The notes: generated by a model from the sequence alone, not told the origin. A stretch of 64,000 nucleotides of DNA from Cyanoderma ruficeps (GCA_008694505.1 VZDJ01000223.1:1453350-1517349), one strand, 5' to 3'; positions 13,314-26,352 are shown, counted from the stretch's first letter. A program made the numbers and translations.

Positions 13314-13685
13314 TGGCTGGGATGAAACCACAGGACCTGTCTGACGCTGTTTTACACCACGACAACACAGACTCTGACCTTCAGAAGGCTGGAAATGACT
13401 CCTTTATTTTTGGGATGTGTCTCCCTTTTATACTGTTTTACACAGACCAATCTGATTGGTGACACAAAGACAAAGCTCTTCATTCACATTGGTCAGACCA
13501 GAGGGACATCAAGAAGTCCCTCGTAGGAAAAGGAATGAATAACAAAGGTACAGTTCACAAAAACACTTCTCTTCTTTACAGAAAATTCCCTGGGAAAAGA
13601 ATTTCAGAAACCGAAACATCTCAGACACAAAACCAGGGCTCCATCTGTCCATGCAATTCCACACCTGAAACGGTGCAGAGCTGAT
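13314..13685 (-). mobile_element. Solo LTR, copy B of the inverted pair
   Basis: This is the reverse-oriented relative of 6102-6421. On the minus strand it shows CACCAATCAGATTGG (CCAAT region), TATAAAAG, the poly(A) signal AATAAAGG and the same R/U5 as copy A. The pentamer GGAAA occurs at 13309-13313 and 13686-13690 and may be the target duplication, which would define a 372-bp element. The left end then starts TG as expected, but the right end reads AT instead of CA, so that boundary is tentative. Compared with copy A it lacks about 80 bases near the 3' end of the LTR and probably a stretch near the 5' end. A 5-bp duplication would fit an ERVL-type element. No internal retroviral genes are present. 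Confidence 0.82.
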
Positions 13686-13691
13686 GGAAAT

Positions 13692-15389
13692 CAAAGCAGT
13701 GCTGACTTTGAGTCTGCTTTTAATACTGATACCTAATTTGAATAAATACCAGATGGGACAGAGGCCATTTGTCCGGGTCATTTTGTGGTCCCCACTTGCA
13801 CAATTCCGTGCTCTGATAAGGATATGCATGGGAGCATCCAACAGCTGGAACACTGCCACAGCAAGGAGAGCTCAGAAAACACCAAAGTGGGGACAGAGGG
13901 AGGAAGATGGCTTTGGTACAGCCCAGAGGAGCTTTTGAATGTCTAATACAAAATATGCATGTAAAAATAAATGCTTTTCTAGAAATTGCACTTAAGAAGT
14001 GCGAAATTTCAGGTAGTTTTGCAAGCACCAAAAGAAGTGGCTGGGAGCTTATGAGGCCTTTGTTTTATGGCAGTAGAAATTGAAAAGGGAGTTCAGCATA
14101 AATTGAGAAAGGACATTTAATTAGTAGAAATCTGACTAGAAACAAATCATTCCAACTAATGTATTTTAGATTTCCTACTTGGAGACATCAACTATCACTG
14201 AAATTTCATTGAACATGACTAGTTTAATTATTTTATCCTTAATGAAGAGTGTTAATTAACTTGACTATGATAAATATGCATCTTAATATCATTTGGAATC
14301 CCTACAGGTCCTAATTATTCTTAAAGACTGAGGTGTAGACCTTGCTATAATAATTACTTTTTAAAGTAAAGATTTCTTCAAGGATACCAGTGATTCCAAA
14401 GGTGAGTAGTTTTCGATTTTTTTTCTTCTGAAAAAAATAGGAGGCAATTTTTTTGATCAAAATCTGAGGTGAAATTATGAGGGCTCTGAAAATAACCTTG
14501 AAGTGTGTATCTTGCTTCTAGCCATGGCTTCTGCCTATGAATTGAAGCCAAATGAAAATCTGCAAAGGGGGATTGGTTAACTGCTAACCATTGTAGCAGC
14601 TTTGAATATGTAATCAGTGCATGCATGAGAATAGCATTCCTTACACTCCAAGGGGAAAAGGGAGGATGTGGCAAACCCTCTTAAGCATCCATCAGGGCTT
14701 AATTTTGGGGCCATTGTCTTGTAATCACCGTGGAGTGAAGACTTTCCTTCAAAATCATTGTGCCCTTTCTGGCAACTTGGAGTTCATGATCTCCCTGACT
14801 GTTGGCTGGATCTGTGACTCTCTTATGACTGAGAGAGGGAAAAAAGTCAAAGAGATTGCTCTGAAAACTTTTTATTTTGATCATCTCTCTTTGCATTTAC
14901 TACCTAGAAAACTTTTATTAGAATAAACCTTTTTGAATCCAAATAGGTGGACAATTGATACTGTTGGTTAGTTTATTCTACAGTTTTCTTTCTTGGCTTC
15001 TTGACAAGAAATCATAAATTAGAGGAGATGTAATAATGAAGTCAAGGTGTACTAATTAAAAACTGAGTCCGTATAGGTGTGCAGAGGTGGTTCATGGATT
15101 TGCTTGGGTCTTTTATTATTGAAATCTTTGTGTTGGGACATGTTACTTTGTAATCCTTGACCCTGTCAGCTAATCAAACAAAAGCATGCCTGCATTTTAA
15201 CTACCAAAATAATTTCCTTTGTGGATGCAGATGTTCCTGTAAATCTAAGATAAACATTAATTCACTTCAAGTGCAGTTCAAATTTCTGAAATTCACTTTG
15301 GAATACCAATCTGCCACAGTATTAAGCATTTAAAGAACTGTTACTCAATCACTCAAATATTTCATGGTGGGTTAGGGTTTTTGTGGGGG
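13692..15389. other. AT-rich unique DNA with homeodomain-like sites
   Basis: No gene recognised. The part at 14090-14370 is rich in TTAATT/TAATTA-type motifs and nearly free of open frames, a composition often seen in conserved regulatory DNA, but conservation cannot be judged from one sequence. Confidence 0.5.
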
Positions 15390-15415
15390 TTTTGTTTGTT
15401 TGTTTGTTTGTTTTG
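15390..15415. repeat. (TTTG)n microsatellite
   Basis: About six units of TTTG follow a short G/T stretch that contains a single GGGTTAGGG. Confidence 0.9.
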
Positions 15416-18062
15416 GTAGTAAAATGGAATGTTTTGTGTAAATTTTAGTATCATTACTAAAAAGAGTGCCGCAGCCACGTTGTGGCCAGGAAATAATCTC
15501 TGTCTTCAAATGAGATAATTATAAGCTGAAAATATGAGTCTGATCTTTTTTTTCATCGATGATCTTTCACTGGAGCCTCTTAAAATTGCAATAATACAAG
15601 GGACATGAAAAGCAAAAAGGATATAAGTGCCTCGGCTTACAATGGCAATAAGCACAACAGTTTTCTGGAGTAGCAGTAAATCAAATGTACTGTAGCTATA
15701 AAAAGCCCATAAGACATTTGGATGTGATCCTGGACTGCTCCTGCAGCAGAGGGGCTGTGCATACAAATGAGAACCCATCCACGTCGTGTCATGGGGAGCT
15801 CTGCATTGTTGAAGCTGGAAGGTTGATAACAGGGAGTTGTTTCTGGAAAACCGCTGAAGCTGAGCTTCCTTCTCTTGGCACCAGTATAGGGCAGTTACAT
15901 TTGGGACAACATCAATATCAGTTAAATAGAGGAAATTCAATAAGGAAGGCGTATGGAATCATTAAGACTATAAATTATATTAAATTCTGCAGATTCGGGG
16001 ACTGTATATTTGAGCTTCATTTTAATCTGATTTTCCCCCCTCATTATTTGTTTCACTTTATGCTTTATTACTTTTAACTTTTTGTTCTTTCTGATGGTCT
16101 GGCTAATGCTTATGACTCCTTCCTCCTGCATGCTGAGCTTAATAGAATTCTTTGAACAAAGAAAGCTCTTGGAGTAGACATTCAAAATCAATGTACTGGA
16201 TAGAACATGGGGCTGAAAAATGAAGGAAGGTGGACAGGATCGCTAGAAGATCATCTGAAAATTCAGTCAGGAAAAATATTCTGTAGATTAAGATAATATT
16301 TGGGACTTGAAGGACCTTCATTTAGTTCCCACCTCTGTCTTTGCTGTGTACACATACACAGGAGGTTTGGTCTGGAGGAATCACTGTTTCTAATGGTAGT
16401 GGATGATCCTCCCTAAGATGCTCTTGGTAAAGTGAAGGAAGTAGCAAAATTATTTTGTATAAATGAGTTGGAGCTTTGGATTCAGGAGTCTTATCCCTCT
16501 CTCAGGTATGTGCAGGATATAGTGAGCCACTCCTCACTTAAACCTTTGAGGTTTAAGGCTGAGGGCATTTGAGGCAGACACTTACAGTCAAAACTTACTG
16601 TGCTTTACATAAAATCCCTGGCTAGATTCCCAGACATCACATTAAATGTTTATCAAAGGTGATCTGTCACTGTGGTACCTGTGTGGTTTTCAGGCTGTAA
16701 AAGTGCCTCCTGTTGTGTTTAATCTCCCCAGGCCCATGAAGAAGACAAGTGTTATCAGCTTTGTTTATTGATGAAGGATCTGCAGTGTCCCCTGAGTTGA
16801 GTTCCCATAAAACACAGCCCACAAATGCATCTGATTATTGCAACACCAGCACTGCAATGCCCAATGTCAGGCACAGCTGCAGGCTTGGCTCCAGATCCTC
16901 TCCTCGGGATGGAGGGAGATCTCCTGGGGTGATTCACTGCCCACAGGAGGAATGCAGGATCTTGGTGTGGAACTGCTGAGCAGTGTCCCCAGACTGTGAT
17001 CCAGAGGGGGAATGATGATACTCTGCTAAAGGCAGTGAAAGGGTTGAGTGTTTCCCAGAAAAAGTAAACCTTGATTTTGCCCAGTAAATACCCGGTGTCA
17101 AGCCTACCCCAGTGTGCAGCCATGCTGTTGATGTGTGCCAGTGGCTTACAGAACTGAGGGTGTTCTTGCTGAAAAACAGAGCCCTTTTCTGTTAGCTGGC
17201 ACCAAGACAAGAAATTGTACCTTTGTGCCTCAGCAATTAGATGGAAACTATACACAAGCACCCAGAAGTCATCCATCACTGGGCAATGATGCACATCTAC
17301 CCTGATGCATAGCAGTAATTCTATTATTTATCCATTAGCTGCTCCCAGAATCTAACCCTTTCCCTCAAGATTCGCTGCCAATATATTTGGTGCTCCTGTT
17401 TGTTTTGTGAGAAACTCGAACTGTGCTTTTCCTTTTTATGGATTGGAATTGTTAATATGAACATTTGAGCTCATTATAACTCTGAAATGTTTCCTTTGTT
17501 ACCAGTAGCTGAAAAACCTGTGCACAGTGTTCAAAAAAAACCAGTTAGTACTATTTCTAGGATTATATTTTCTTCACTGCTGTGCACAACAATATGCTCC
17601 TGCCTTCGCTAATGAAGCTTTTCTTTAATGAACACAATTAGAGCTAGGCAAACAATGCAGAAATATTTTCCCATGAATATTCATCAGGAGTCGTAAATGA
17701 ATTCCCTTCGGTTATGTTGGCACACATTCGTTGTCCTCTCCTAGTGAAATTTTCCAAGATTCAATCTTTGATGCTTGAGTAATGAGGGAGGAAATGGAGT
17801 TTCAGCTCAGGGGTTACCCTTCTATTGTCCCAGGCGTTATTTCCTATGGGCACTTGCATTTCTGCAGGAATATCTGGGTGGAGAATTAGTGCTGGGCAAG
17901 AAATGTGGATCTGGCCACTGACACAGAAAGTCTGGAGGTAACACAGAGCCAAAAACGGGATTTCTGGAGGAGAAAAGGGAGTGAAGAGGTGGGTTCAGCT
18001 GGTTACTCCACGAGTAGAGCAACAGCTGCTGGGGATGGGGATTCTGTAAAAGTATAGGTTCG
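15416..18062. other. Non-coding DNA containing the longest open frame of the window
   Basis: A 179-codon minus-strand frame at 16755-17294 is the longest in the window. Its translation has no recognisable domain, signal peptide or repeat, and its length is about what chance allows in 64 kb, so I do not call a gene. A plus-strand frame at 15685-16077 (130 codons) overlaps a 144-codon minus-strand frame, as expected of chance frames. Confidence 0.55.
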
Positions 18063-18131
18063 TTCTTTCTTTCTTGCTTTCTTTCTTTCTTGCTTTCTTG
18101 CTTTCTTTCTTGCTTTCTTTTTTCTCTTTCT
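18063..18131. repeat. Imperfect (CTTT)n microsatellite
   Basis: Pyrimidine-only tract of TTTC units with regular TTGC interruptions. It ends in TTTCTCTTTCTCC. Confidence 0.9.
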
Positions 18132-18424
18132 CCATTTCAAAAACTTCAGGCACTGTCCCTGCTGAACACAGCCCTGCTCAATGCAGACATGCGCACAGCG
18201 CCTTAAATAGTACTTCAGATTTCAGCAACAAAATGTAGTTTAAAACTTCTGAGAAATGCCACTGAATAATCCCAGACAGCAGAGGGGTTAATGATCTGGT
18301 TTTAGATGTTTTCCTGACGAGAAAAACAGCAGCAATTAAATCAATTATAGACTCTTTGCTAAACTCTAATTACATGTAGCAGAGTGGAAGAGAGCAGAGC
18401 CTCAGCTGAGGGTTGCAAGGGAAC

Positions 18425-18727
18425 TGTCGCGGGGCGAAGCTGGGTGTGTTTCAATCCAGGAACACGAGAGAAAGGCTCCGAAGACAGAAGTTGTAGAAGG
18501 ATGTTTAATTATCTTTATTTTGACTCCAAATATTTATAGATATGTACAGAGGTCAAGGGATTGGCTACACAGGTCACCACCCCTTCGACCTAGATGGTGG
18601 ATACCACTGTTAATTATGTCTTCTCTCACAGGAGAAGTATGTAAACATTTTAAGAATAGATTTTATTTACATTAGCTGCGTGTGAAAGTTCTACAGAAAG
18701 AGAAAGAACAGTAAAACTTAGGCAACA
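18425..18727 (-). mobile_element. ERVK-like solo LTR with perfect 6-bp target duplication
   Basis: A 303-bp element starts TGTCGCGGGG and ends GGCAACA on the plus strand, between identical hexamers GGGAAC at 18419-18424 and 18728-18733. On the minus strand a TATA box TATAAA (18533-18538) lies only about 14 bases before the poly(A) signal AATAAA (18514-18519). U5 then runs to 18425 and is relatively GC-rich with several CpGs. TG...CA ends and a 6-bp duplication fit a class II (ERVK-like) solo LTR. The surviving CpGs and the exact duplication suggest a young insertion. No coding remnants of the provirus are present. Confidence 0.9.
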
Positions 18728-18733
18728 GGGAAC

Positions 18734-21700
18734 TGTGGAACCTTTCATGTTGGTGTGCAGAGCGTTGGTACAGCATCTCCTGGGGGAGCCTCTGCAGGGT
18801 CAGACCCTGCCGGAGCTGCCTGGTGCCCATGGAAGCCCCAGCCTGTCTGCAGGGAGTGAGGATGTGCCTGCCCAGGGAAGGGGAGCTGCTGGTGGGGCTG
18901 GCATTCTAAAGGGATCCCAAAAAAAAAAGAGGAGATAGGAGACTCCTATCATTGCTGGATAACTTTTTTCTCTTCTTTTTCTCCTCTTCGAAGCACAAAT
19001 CACGGCTTCATTGTTAAATTTCCATGAAATTTCAATGAAGAAATGGGTTTTCTTTTAAATTCTCCCTCCCCCTCTTAACTTCTCCAAGATTTTGCTGTTC
19101 CTGGAGTTTATCCTAGGCTGCCTCCTGACCAAGAGAGTGCAAACACACTTCACGCCTGTACTGTAAGAGTTCACTGGTTAAATCAGAAAACGAGTAAATA
19201 TAATAATCAAGATTATGAGAAGAGGCTTTCTGGCCAATTTCACTAGCATGTTCCATAAGGATAATTTCAAAAAGCAAAACTATCAAACATTTCCAAGGCA
19301 AGCAGCTACTGACTGATGCTCAAATCAGCTCCATTTTTGGAATTGGAGGGTTTGGGCGAAATATTGAAACATAAATGTGAAGACTTAGCCATAAATACAG
19401 AGAGCTGTTCTCTTTGTAGCTTTAGGAATTAAAGCTTAAATCCAACCATCTGATGTATAAGCCAGGTGTGTAAAAGCAGATTATTATGCATTTCATATAG
19501 AAATCCCCTGCAAGGTCATTTCAAGTTATAACCCATCTGGGTTTTTCAATTTTACATAGTTTCTTCCAGTCCTTGAGTTCGGAGACATTCAATAAATATG
19601 ATATAACAAAAAGATCTTTTATTTTTCATGTTTGGTAACTGAAGAGAAATAGAAGAGCTTCTGTGGAGCAAAGCTTGAGATAGTTTTAGATTTCAAGGTA
19701 AACAGCTGCAGAAATCCTCTTACTGCAGAAAAAATATTAAAATGAAAAAATCCCAATGTATTCAAAGGACACAGCTTAATATCCTGGTGTTTGGTTGTGG
19801 TTAAACCAGGCACTTCCTTTTTGTTTTATTTACTATCTAGCTTGGTAGAAGCTTGTAAATCAACAAGACTGTGGTAATCACTTTTAAATGTTCTTGCATT
19901 GCAACCTTGGCACAAGGTGGTTTAATGTTAAAAGCTGCTGCACTGTGCTCCCTTCTCGGTGAGGTGACTGCAGGGCCACACCTGAATTCTGTATTCCTTC
20001 CCTTTCTCCAGCAGGTAGAAATACACCAACCTGACTGATGTAAACGCTTTTTTCAGGTGTTTCTTAGCAGCCTGTGGGGTTTGTGCAGCATCCATGGAAA
20101 TTTAGGATTTGGGGGGTTGAGCTGAATTACTCAGTTTGCACTTTCATGCGAATCAAACCAACTTCACGTGATCTACAAACAGCAAAGTTGAGCCATGGGA
20201 GGTTTCAAGAGCTTCCCTCTGTTGAGATGAGGAATTGCAATTCCCAATACATGACAAATGTCTTCTATGTCTTGGTGTCCCTTTTCTCTTCCCCTCCCCA
20301 TGGAGATTTGTGGTGGGAAACCAGCATTTCTGGAAGCTGCAATCTGGGGGAAGAGCTGATGGTAATTTACTCTCTGCTCAGTGTCTCTTCTGTATGTCTT
20401 CTCCCAACAGTGCTCTGAAATTATTGATTTTTGTATTCGTCATCACCCAAATTTGGATGTTGCTTAGTTGTGTTGTGTGGAAACTCACAACTCTCTTCAT
20501 TGACAATTATTTTAGTTCTGTGAATTCTCTTTAGAATGAGACTCATGACTTTTTTTTCCTCACTTGATGCCTCTTTTCCCTGCTCCTGTTAAGGGCTAAG
20601 AAAGCAACCAAACAAGCAGACCTGTAAAATGACGGCAGGTTCACAACATAAATTGCCATTTTTTACCTCATCACAAAAAGTAGTGGTTTCCATAGCAGTG
20701 TTTTTCAGACCAAACACTGATCTCTTTTTTATTTTTAATTGAATTTTTTAACTAATTACGCTTGTTCGTTTCTCTGCACTCTGTTTTGTATTTTGCCAGT
20801 GTAATATTTTAGCAAATTAATTAATTGGTCAACCACAGCTGTTGCCCTTTGTACTGCATCAACCTCCTAATCACTTCTTACAGAAGCTTGGGATTTGTTC
20901 CAAGTCACACCTTTGCAAAGTTTGTGCACTCTTTTTTACTCTCTTCTTATTTTTTCCCCAAATTCATTCTTTCCACAGTAAGGCCATCTTCCCCCCCATT
21001 AAGTAATGCTCTTTATTCTTCACTGTAGCTCTGCAAACATGTACCTGGCCTGGCAGAGATGCAATAAAGGGATCTTAATTAGGCATTAGTATTCACAAAA
21101 TTTATTTTTTCCTAGTTTTACCTGAGGTGTCAGAAACCAGAGGCAAGGTTCTTCAGGCTGTAGTTGAGAACATTCACCGTGGGTCAGGCTCTGCTGTGCT
21201 GCTCCCAGAATGAAGCTTCTCTCAGTCTCTCTAATTAACATAGGCAGATTTACTGGGAAGATAATTTCATAAAATTCATATGGAGTCACTGGAAGATGCC
21301 ACAGACGATTCAAGAGGTCTGCCAACAAACAGCATTTTTATTCCAGCTAATTATTTTTAATGATACTATTAGTAATTGGAACTCACTGTACACAGCACCC
21401 TCCAGATAAAGATCTCAGCAAGTTTTACATAGCAGTAATGTGATGCCTCACAAAACACTCTGCAACATTAGAATGAGTCTCATTTATTTTTAGACAAAAC
21501 TCAAAGGCTCATTCTCTACTCCCAAATCCAGTGGTGTCAGAGCCACAAGCTGGAGCTTAAACATTGCCTTGGCTCCACGCCCTGATCTCTGATGGCTGTT
21601 TTATTTCATCACTTGGTTTTGTTTCCTCAAGGTGCTGTTTGTCATTGTCTCCCAAGGACTCTGATGCCTCAGTTTAGTCCTGTGCCTTTCACCTGTGCAA

Positions 21701-22691
21701 GAAATTGCTGCTGGAGATGCCCCTGCTCTGGCAGCAGCCACTTGGACCCTGATCAAGCCACCACAGACAGGGAAGGAGATCTTTACGTGTAGTGTGCCAG
21801 TGATTAATGCATCTGCTTCTCCCAGAAATGAACAAGAAGCAAATGAGTTGTGATTTGTGCAAATTGTTAAGCTGCTGAAAGAATAAAATTAAACACAAGA
21901 AATGTAATGTGATGTTAAACTACTCTTCTCTGAGTGCCAAGTGGTCCAGACCAGCAAGGGGTAGATGTGCCTGGCCCCTCCCAGATGTCTGTGACTGTTA
22001 TTTATAAATATCTCTGCCCCGGTAATAAATCATCCCTCAGTGTTCCACAGCAACAGCCTTTATCCTGACAGCCAGGAAAACCTGTCTCTTATAAACATGT
22101 TCATTCATAAAGGCTGCAGGTTTGGGTACTGCCTGTCTTTCAAAATAGGAATTTTAAAAAAGAATAACCACAAGCATTCAAACCTTTGTCTAATTGCTAA
22201 TTGCATTTATGATGACAGATGATTAGAAAAACAGTTTTTCCTGGTTTGAGAGGAGAGAGGACTTGGTTGGGACTGAGGATGGGAGAGATGACTTGTCTGC
22301 TTGGAAAACTCTCCGGCTTTGCTACAGGAAAGGCTTCTTTCCAAAGCACCAGGAAAATTTGTAGAGATAAATTCAACCTGAGTACAGGAGAAAGGATTGT
22401 CCAAGGACATATTTATGTATCTGGAACTAAGGTTGTGGATAAGAAGACTGTTTGTTACAGTAGGGTTAGCTTGGAAAACGGGGACCTGCCATCCACCTCT
22501 TTGTGTTTCCTGTACCAGAGGAAAAAAAAAAAGCCCACAGCTCTGCTCAGTTCCTTTCTCCAGAGATGCCATGACCTTCTCTTCCACTTTTTTATTCAAA
22601 TCTATGCAAAGTTAGAAGCTGCAGTGCATGAAGATGCTATTGTTCCATTTCATGTGAAATAAGCTGTTCTTATGGTCTCAGAATTTGACTA
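18734..22691. other. Non-coding DNA, no gene recognised
   Basis: A GC-richer patch at 18780-18905 is followed by an A-run and AT-rich sequence. Frames reach about 114 codons (20074-20418) without domain-like content, and the 147-codon plus-strand frame at 22219-22662 overlaps a 130-codon minus-strand frame in the same place. I see no LTR or LINE ends here. Confidence 0.55.
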
Positions 22692-22735
22692 TTTTTCTTT
22701 TTCTTTTTCTTTTTCTTTTTCTTTTTCTTTTTTTC
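22692..22735. repeat. (TTTTTC)n microsatellite
   Basis: Seven near-perfect hexamer units on the plus strand, ending in a longer T-run. Confidence 0.92.
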
Positions 22736-25696
22736 ATGGTTAGACTGGCCTTCAAAGCAACTGGTTCTCTAGCAATGTTTTGTTTAGGCAGACAGAAGGA
22801 TATCTTTCACTACCATTTTCAAGATATTTTCACTGTTTGAATTTGTGCATGGAAGAAGCAAGATCCGTTCACCCTGTTTTCTGTACAAGTGCTTCAAATT
22901 TAGCTTTGTTTTCATCCTTAAGGCCTTAAGTTTAAGGCATATCCTTAAGGCATGTTTACACAGAAGGAAAATTCAAGCTTTGTGATTTTTTTTCTGCTCA
23001 AAGGGAAATGAGATTCAGGAGTCATGAATTCCAAAAATTACATCATTTCATTGTAAATCCGAGGCTACAGAAGGTGGTTTTCCTTGGTTGTTAAATTATT
23101 TTGTATATCTGTCTGCACTTGAGAGAGAAACTATAGCGAGAGGATTTCAGCAATATGTCATTCTGCTTAACTACTTGTTATCTTTCACATTGAAAAACAA
23201 ACCCAAAACACAATAAAGAAGCAAATCAGCTCTTCCAAGAGCAGCCCTTGCTGCTGCTCAGAAAGTTTGCTAAAAGGCAAACACAGGCTGTTGCCACACA
23301 CTTATCACAGGAGGGGGAAATTCTGAAACAAGAACAGTGTTTCAAGGCTGAAAAGAATTCCATTTGTCTTCCATCCCTCTTCAAGCTGCGTGTTGATTTG
23401 GCACAGCCTGATGTTTTGGTGGCGGGGCAGGGCCACAGGCATAGAGCTCCTGTGAGAAGATTCCCGAAGCTTTCACTGTGTCTGACAGAGCTGATCTGTG
23501 ATGGCTCTGGAGATGGGCGTGCTGCTGGCCCAAATAGAGAGGTTGTGACAAAAAGGGACTGAAAATTTCAGCACTGTTGAAATTAAACAGCCTGTCTCTT
23601 CAAGCCTTTCTGTCCTTGAAGGTGCAATTTTGCTCTGTTCCACCAGGCCCAGCTCTCATTAGTTCATGTGGAATCGCTTTTGAAGGTGAAGGGTAGTTTG
23701 ACCTCATGGTTATCTTTATTCCTGTTTTGGCTGCAATTACCAACAGAGATCCATCTGGAAAACCATGCACCTACTTTAATTTTCATTGACAGCTGAACCA
23801 TCCCACATTTCTAAAGCGTCAGGGCCTGGTAAACACATTTCTCATGTTCCTTTTTTATTTTTAATGCCACTTGAACGCTCACCTACAGACACCTCAGTAG
23901 GTAATCAGGATATCCTTAATTAAAAAATCTACTAAACTGGGACATCTTCCAAGGAAATGAATTAGGCCTAGTGGTATTTAATTATGCTGCTTAGGGAAGC
24001 TTTGGTTTCTCTTGTCTACGATTCCATTGACTGTGTTTTAGGAAATTCTGCTCCTGCTGAAAATTCTGCCTGTCTGGGACAAACCTTTCCCATCAGAGTC
24101 AGTGGATGCTGCTCTTAGGTCTCTTCAGTCAAACTCCGTATTTTGCAGAGCAGCTCCTTCAGTTATGTGCAAACCAGGAACCTAAGCTGGGCCTGGCCAA
24201 GGTTAAATTCACCCCGGACAGAGAATTTGGAGCAGGGAGGTGCTTCACATCATTTCCCAGAACAGCTGAGGGTGAAGTGTTCCCAGGCTCGTGTGCTTCT
24301 GGAATTCAGCTGTGGCACTGCACGAACTGCATGAGCTAAATTTTTGTTTCTTAATGCTGTTCCTCACCAACTGAAGCTGTGTGGAGTTTGGGTATTGCCT
24401 GGTATTGAGCGTTGTGTGGTACTGCTTGATCTGAGCTTTAAATTGGATCAGAAGGTCTGTGCCTCTGTGATACATAAACTCATATTCAGATCCACACCTC
24501 AGTGTTTTCCAGGGTTGTTGTGACACATGTGACAGGAAAAAATGAGAATCTGGGAATCAGTGCTGCTGCCAGAAGCAATTTGTGGTGCCCAGTGTGAACT
24601 GTTGTGTGTGATGACCCTGTATTTATGTTAAAAATATTATTGCAATAGAACTGTGTTTTAATTAGCTGGGTCCACTTTGAAATGAAAGCCTCAAACTTGC
24701 CAATCAAGCAGTTTGTTGTTAATTGCTGTGTTTTAACATCACTTACAATAAAAGATATTGTGTCTCTGCATAATTCAAAGCATTAAAAATGCTGAACTAG
24801 AATGTCTGGAATATCTGCCAGCATTAGGAATTTTTGGATAGGTGCTAAAATTAAAAAAAAAAAAAAAATCAAAAAACCAAGCTTCCCTCAAGTTAGCACA
24901 CAAGAATTTTACCATTGGAGATGTTACTTTTTAACTGAGAGGCACATACTTAAAACAAATTTTCTTTGAATAGGTCTTGTGACATCCCTGATTTCCTAAT
25001 TTTCTAGTCTGCCTCAAGCAAAAAACTTTTTTATGTCTCCAGTAGCTTGCAGCGTTTAATTACTTTGCATTTTCTTGATTTTTAAGGACAAACTGTGATC
25101 AGTTTGGAGTAAAAACTCTTCATTTTAAAAGTTAGCATTTGCTAAATCAAACAGCAGCAGCTCAGTAACTCCAGTGTCATTATTCGCACTGGGAGTCTTC
25201 TTCCTCTCCCAGATGAGAGAGAGAGAGTTCTCCCATACAAAAATCAAACACTGCAACCTACAGCAAGTGCATGTGAATTAGGAAGTGGAAAAGATCCAAG
25301 ATTAGTTGCACACAAAAGTGAAGCCAATTAGGCTGTTTCATTTCTTGGTGAAGAGTAACTCGGAGAAGTTAAGCATCACAGCAAATTTTCAATTAAGCAC
25401 AAGAGTTACTTTTCTATTGTAACAGTCACTTTTGGTACCTGGCTGTTATAATTAGTGACATACCTGGCATTTTAAAGACTGGCATGAATAATGTAAAGGC
25501 CTTTATTTCAGCCTTCCAGTTGTGATACTTGGCTTTTAGTCCTAAAGACTGCAGGAGATCAGGTTTTGTTAGTGCTTCATCTGCAGAAGAGTGCTGCTCA
25601 TTTTCAGGAGCGGATGTCCAGCTACACTAAGTGTTAAATCCTAATTTGGGACATGCAGAGGTAGATGTGCATGGACTTGATACCCTTCAACTCCTG
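22736..25696. other. Non-coding DNA with a poly(A) tract
   Basis: No gene recognised. There is a run of 16 A at 24853-24868 without a retrogene body upstream that I can recognise. Several direct TTAAGG/CCTTAA motifs cluster at 22918-22955. Confidence 0.5.
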
Positions 25697-25702
25697 AGCT
25701 AC

Positions 25703-26352
25703 TGTCCTGGTTTAGGGCAGATTTGGGAGAAAACCTCCAAATGGGGTTTCTCCAGAGAAGCAAACCCAAATGGCCCCTCCCTCAATTGGTCTGGGAAAAA
25801 ATCTCCTTAGAGAAAAGTGGAAAAAACTATTTATTTAACAAACAAAGTCTCCACAAGCACAACAAATGAATCATATGAAACAATAAAACCTCTCGTTCTG
25901 AAGTGAGATGGCAAAGTGAGAAAGTGCTTGCTGTGGGTGTAGCTCAGCTCTCCCAGTCTCTTACCAATTCCTTTGGTGCTGGAAAATGCTGTCCTGGGCC
26001 AACGTGTGGCACAGGAGTGAGGTTCTGGTGCTCCTCTGAGTTTTTCAGTCCAGAGCAGGTTCAAACAGTCCCAAGAAAAAGGAAAAAACAGTCCAGAGAG
26101 CTTCTCTGCCTCAGCCAGCTAAACTAACTAAGAGCACAGGAGATCCGTGTCCCGCTGTCTGTCCGTGTTTCAGACGAACACACTCCAGGAGCAGAATGTG
26201 CAGGAGTGAGAGCAGCTTCTCAAAACAAACTCAGCACCTCTCCTTCTCCCTGCTTCTCTCTCAGAACCAGTCTGAAAGGTACTGAACACAATATCCAACA
26301 CAAACAGAACAGATAACTGGGGATAAAGTCATCATAAAGTCCCCCCAGGACA
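25703..26352 (-). mobile_element. 650-bp solo LTR with 8-bp terminal inverted repeats
   Basis: The element starts TGTCCTGG and ends with its exact reverse complement CCAGGACA. It is flanked by GCTAC (25698-25702) and GCCAC (26353-26357), a 5-bp target duplication that has since acquired one transition. The opening after TGTCCTGG (GTTTAGGGCA region, then AAACCTCCAAA) resembles LTR ends common in passerine genomes, from memory. A poly(A) signal on the minus strand (AATAAA at 25830-25835) leaves a U5 of about 130 bases, so I place the LTR on the minus strand; a clear TATA box was not found, so the orientation is less certain than the ends. A 5-bp duplication suggests an ERVL-like class. There is no internal coding sequence. 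Confidence 0.83.

Noticed and set aside
15369..15378. GGGTTAGGG, a telomere-like word
   Set aside because: There is a single copy only, next to a G/T-rich microsatellite. There is no interstitial telomere array.
16755..17294. A 179-codon open frame on the minus strand, the longest in the window
   Set aside because: With stop codons at about 1 in 21, roughly one frame this long is expected by chance in 64 kb read in six frames. The translation has no recognisable domain, and no splice signals or promoter frame it.
22219..22662. A 147-codon plus-strand frame
   Set aside because: It overlaps a 130-codon frame on the opposite strand, has no recognisable domain, and lies beside a pyrimidine microsatellite.
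24853..24868. Poly(A) run as a possible retrogene or SINE tail
   Set aside because: I recognise no retrogene or SINE body upstream and see no flanking direct repeats.
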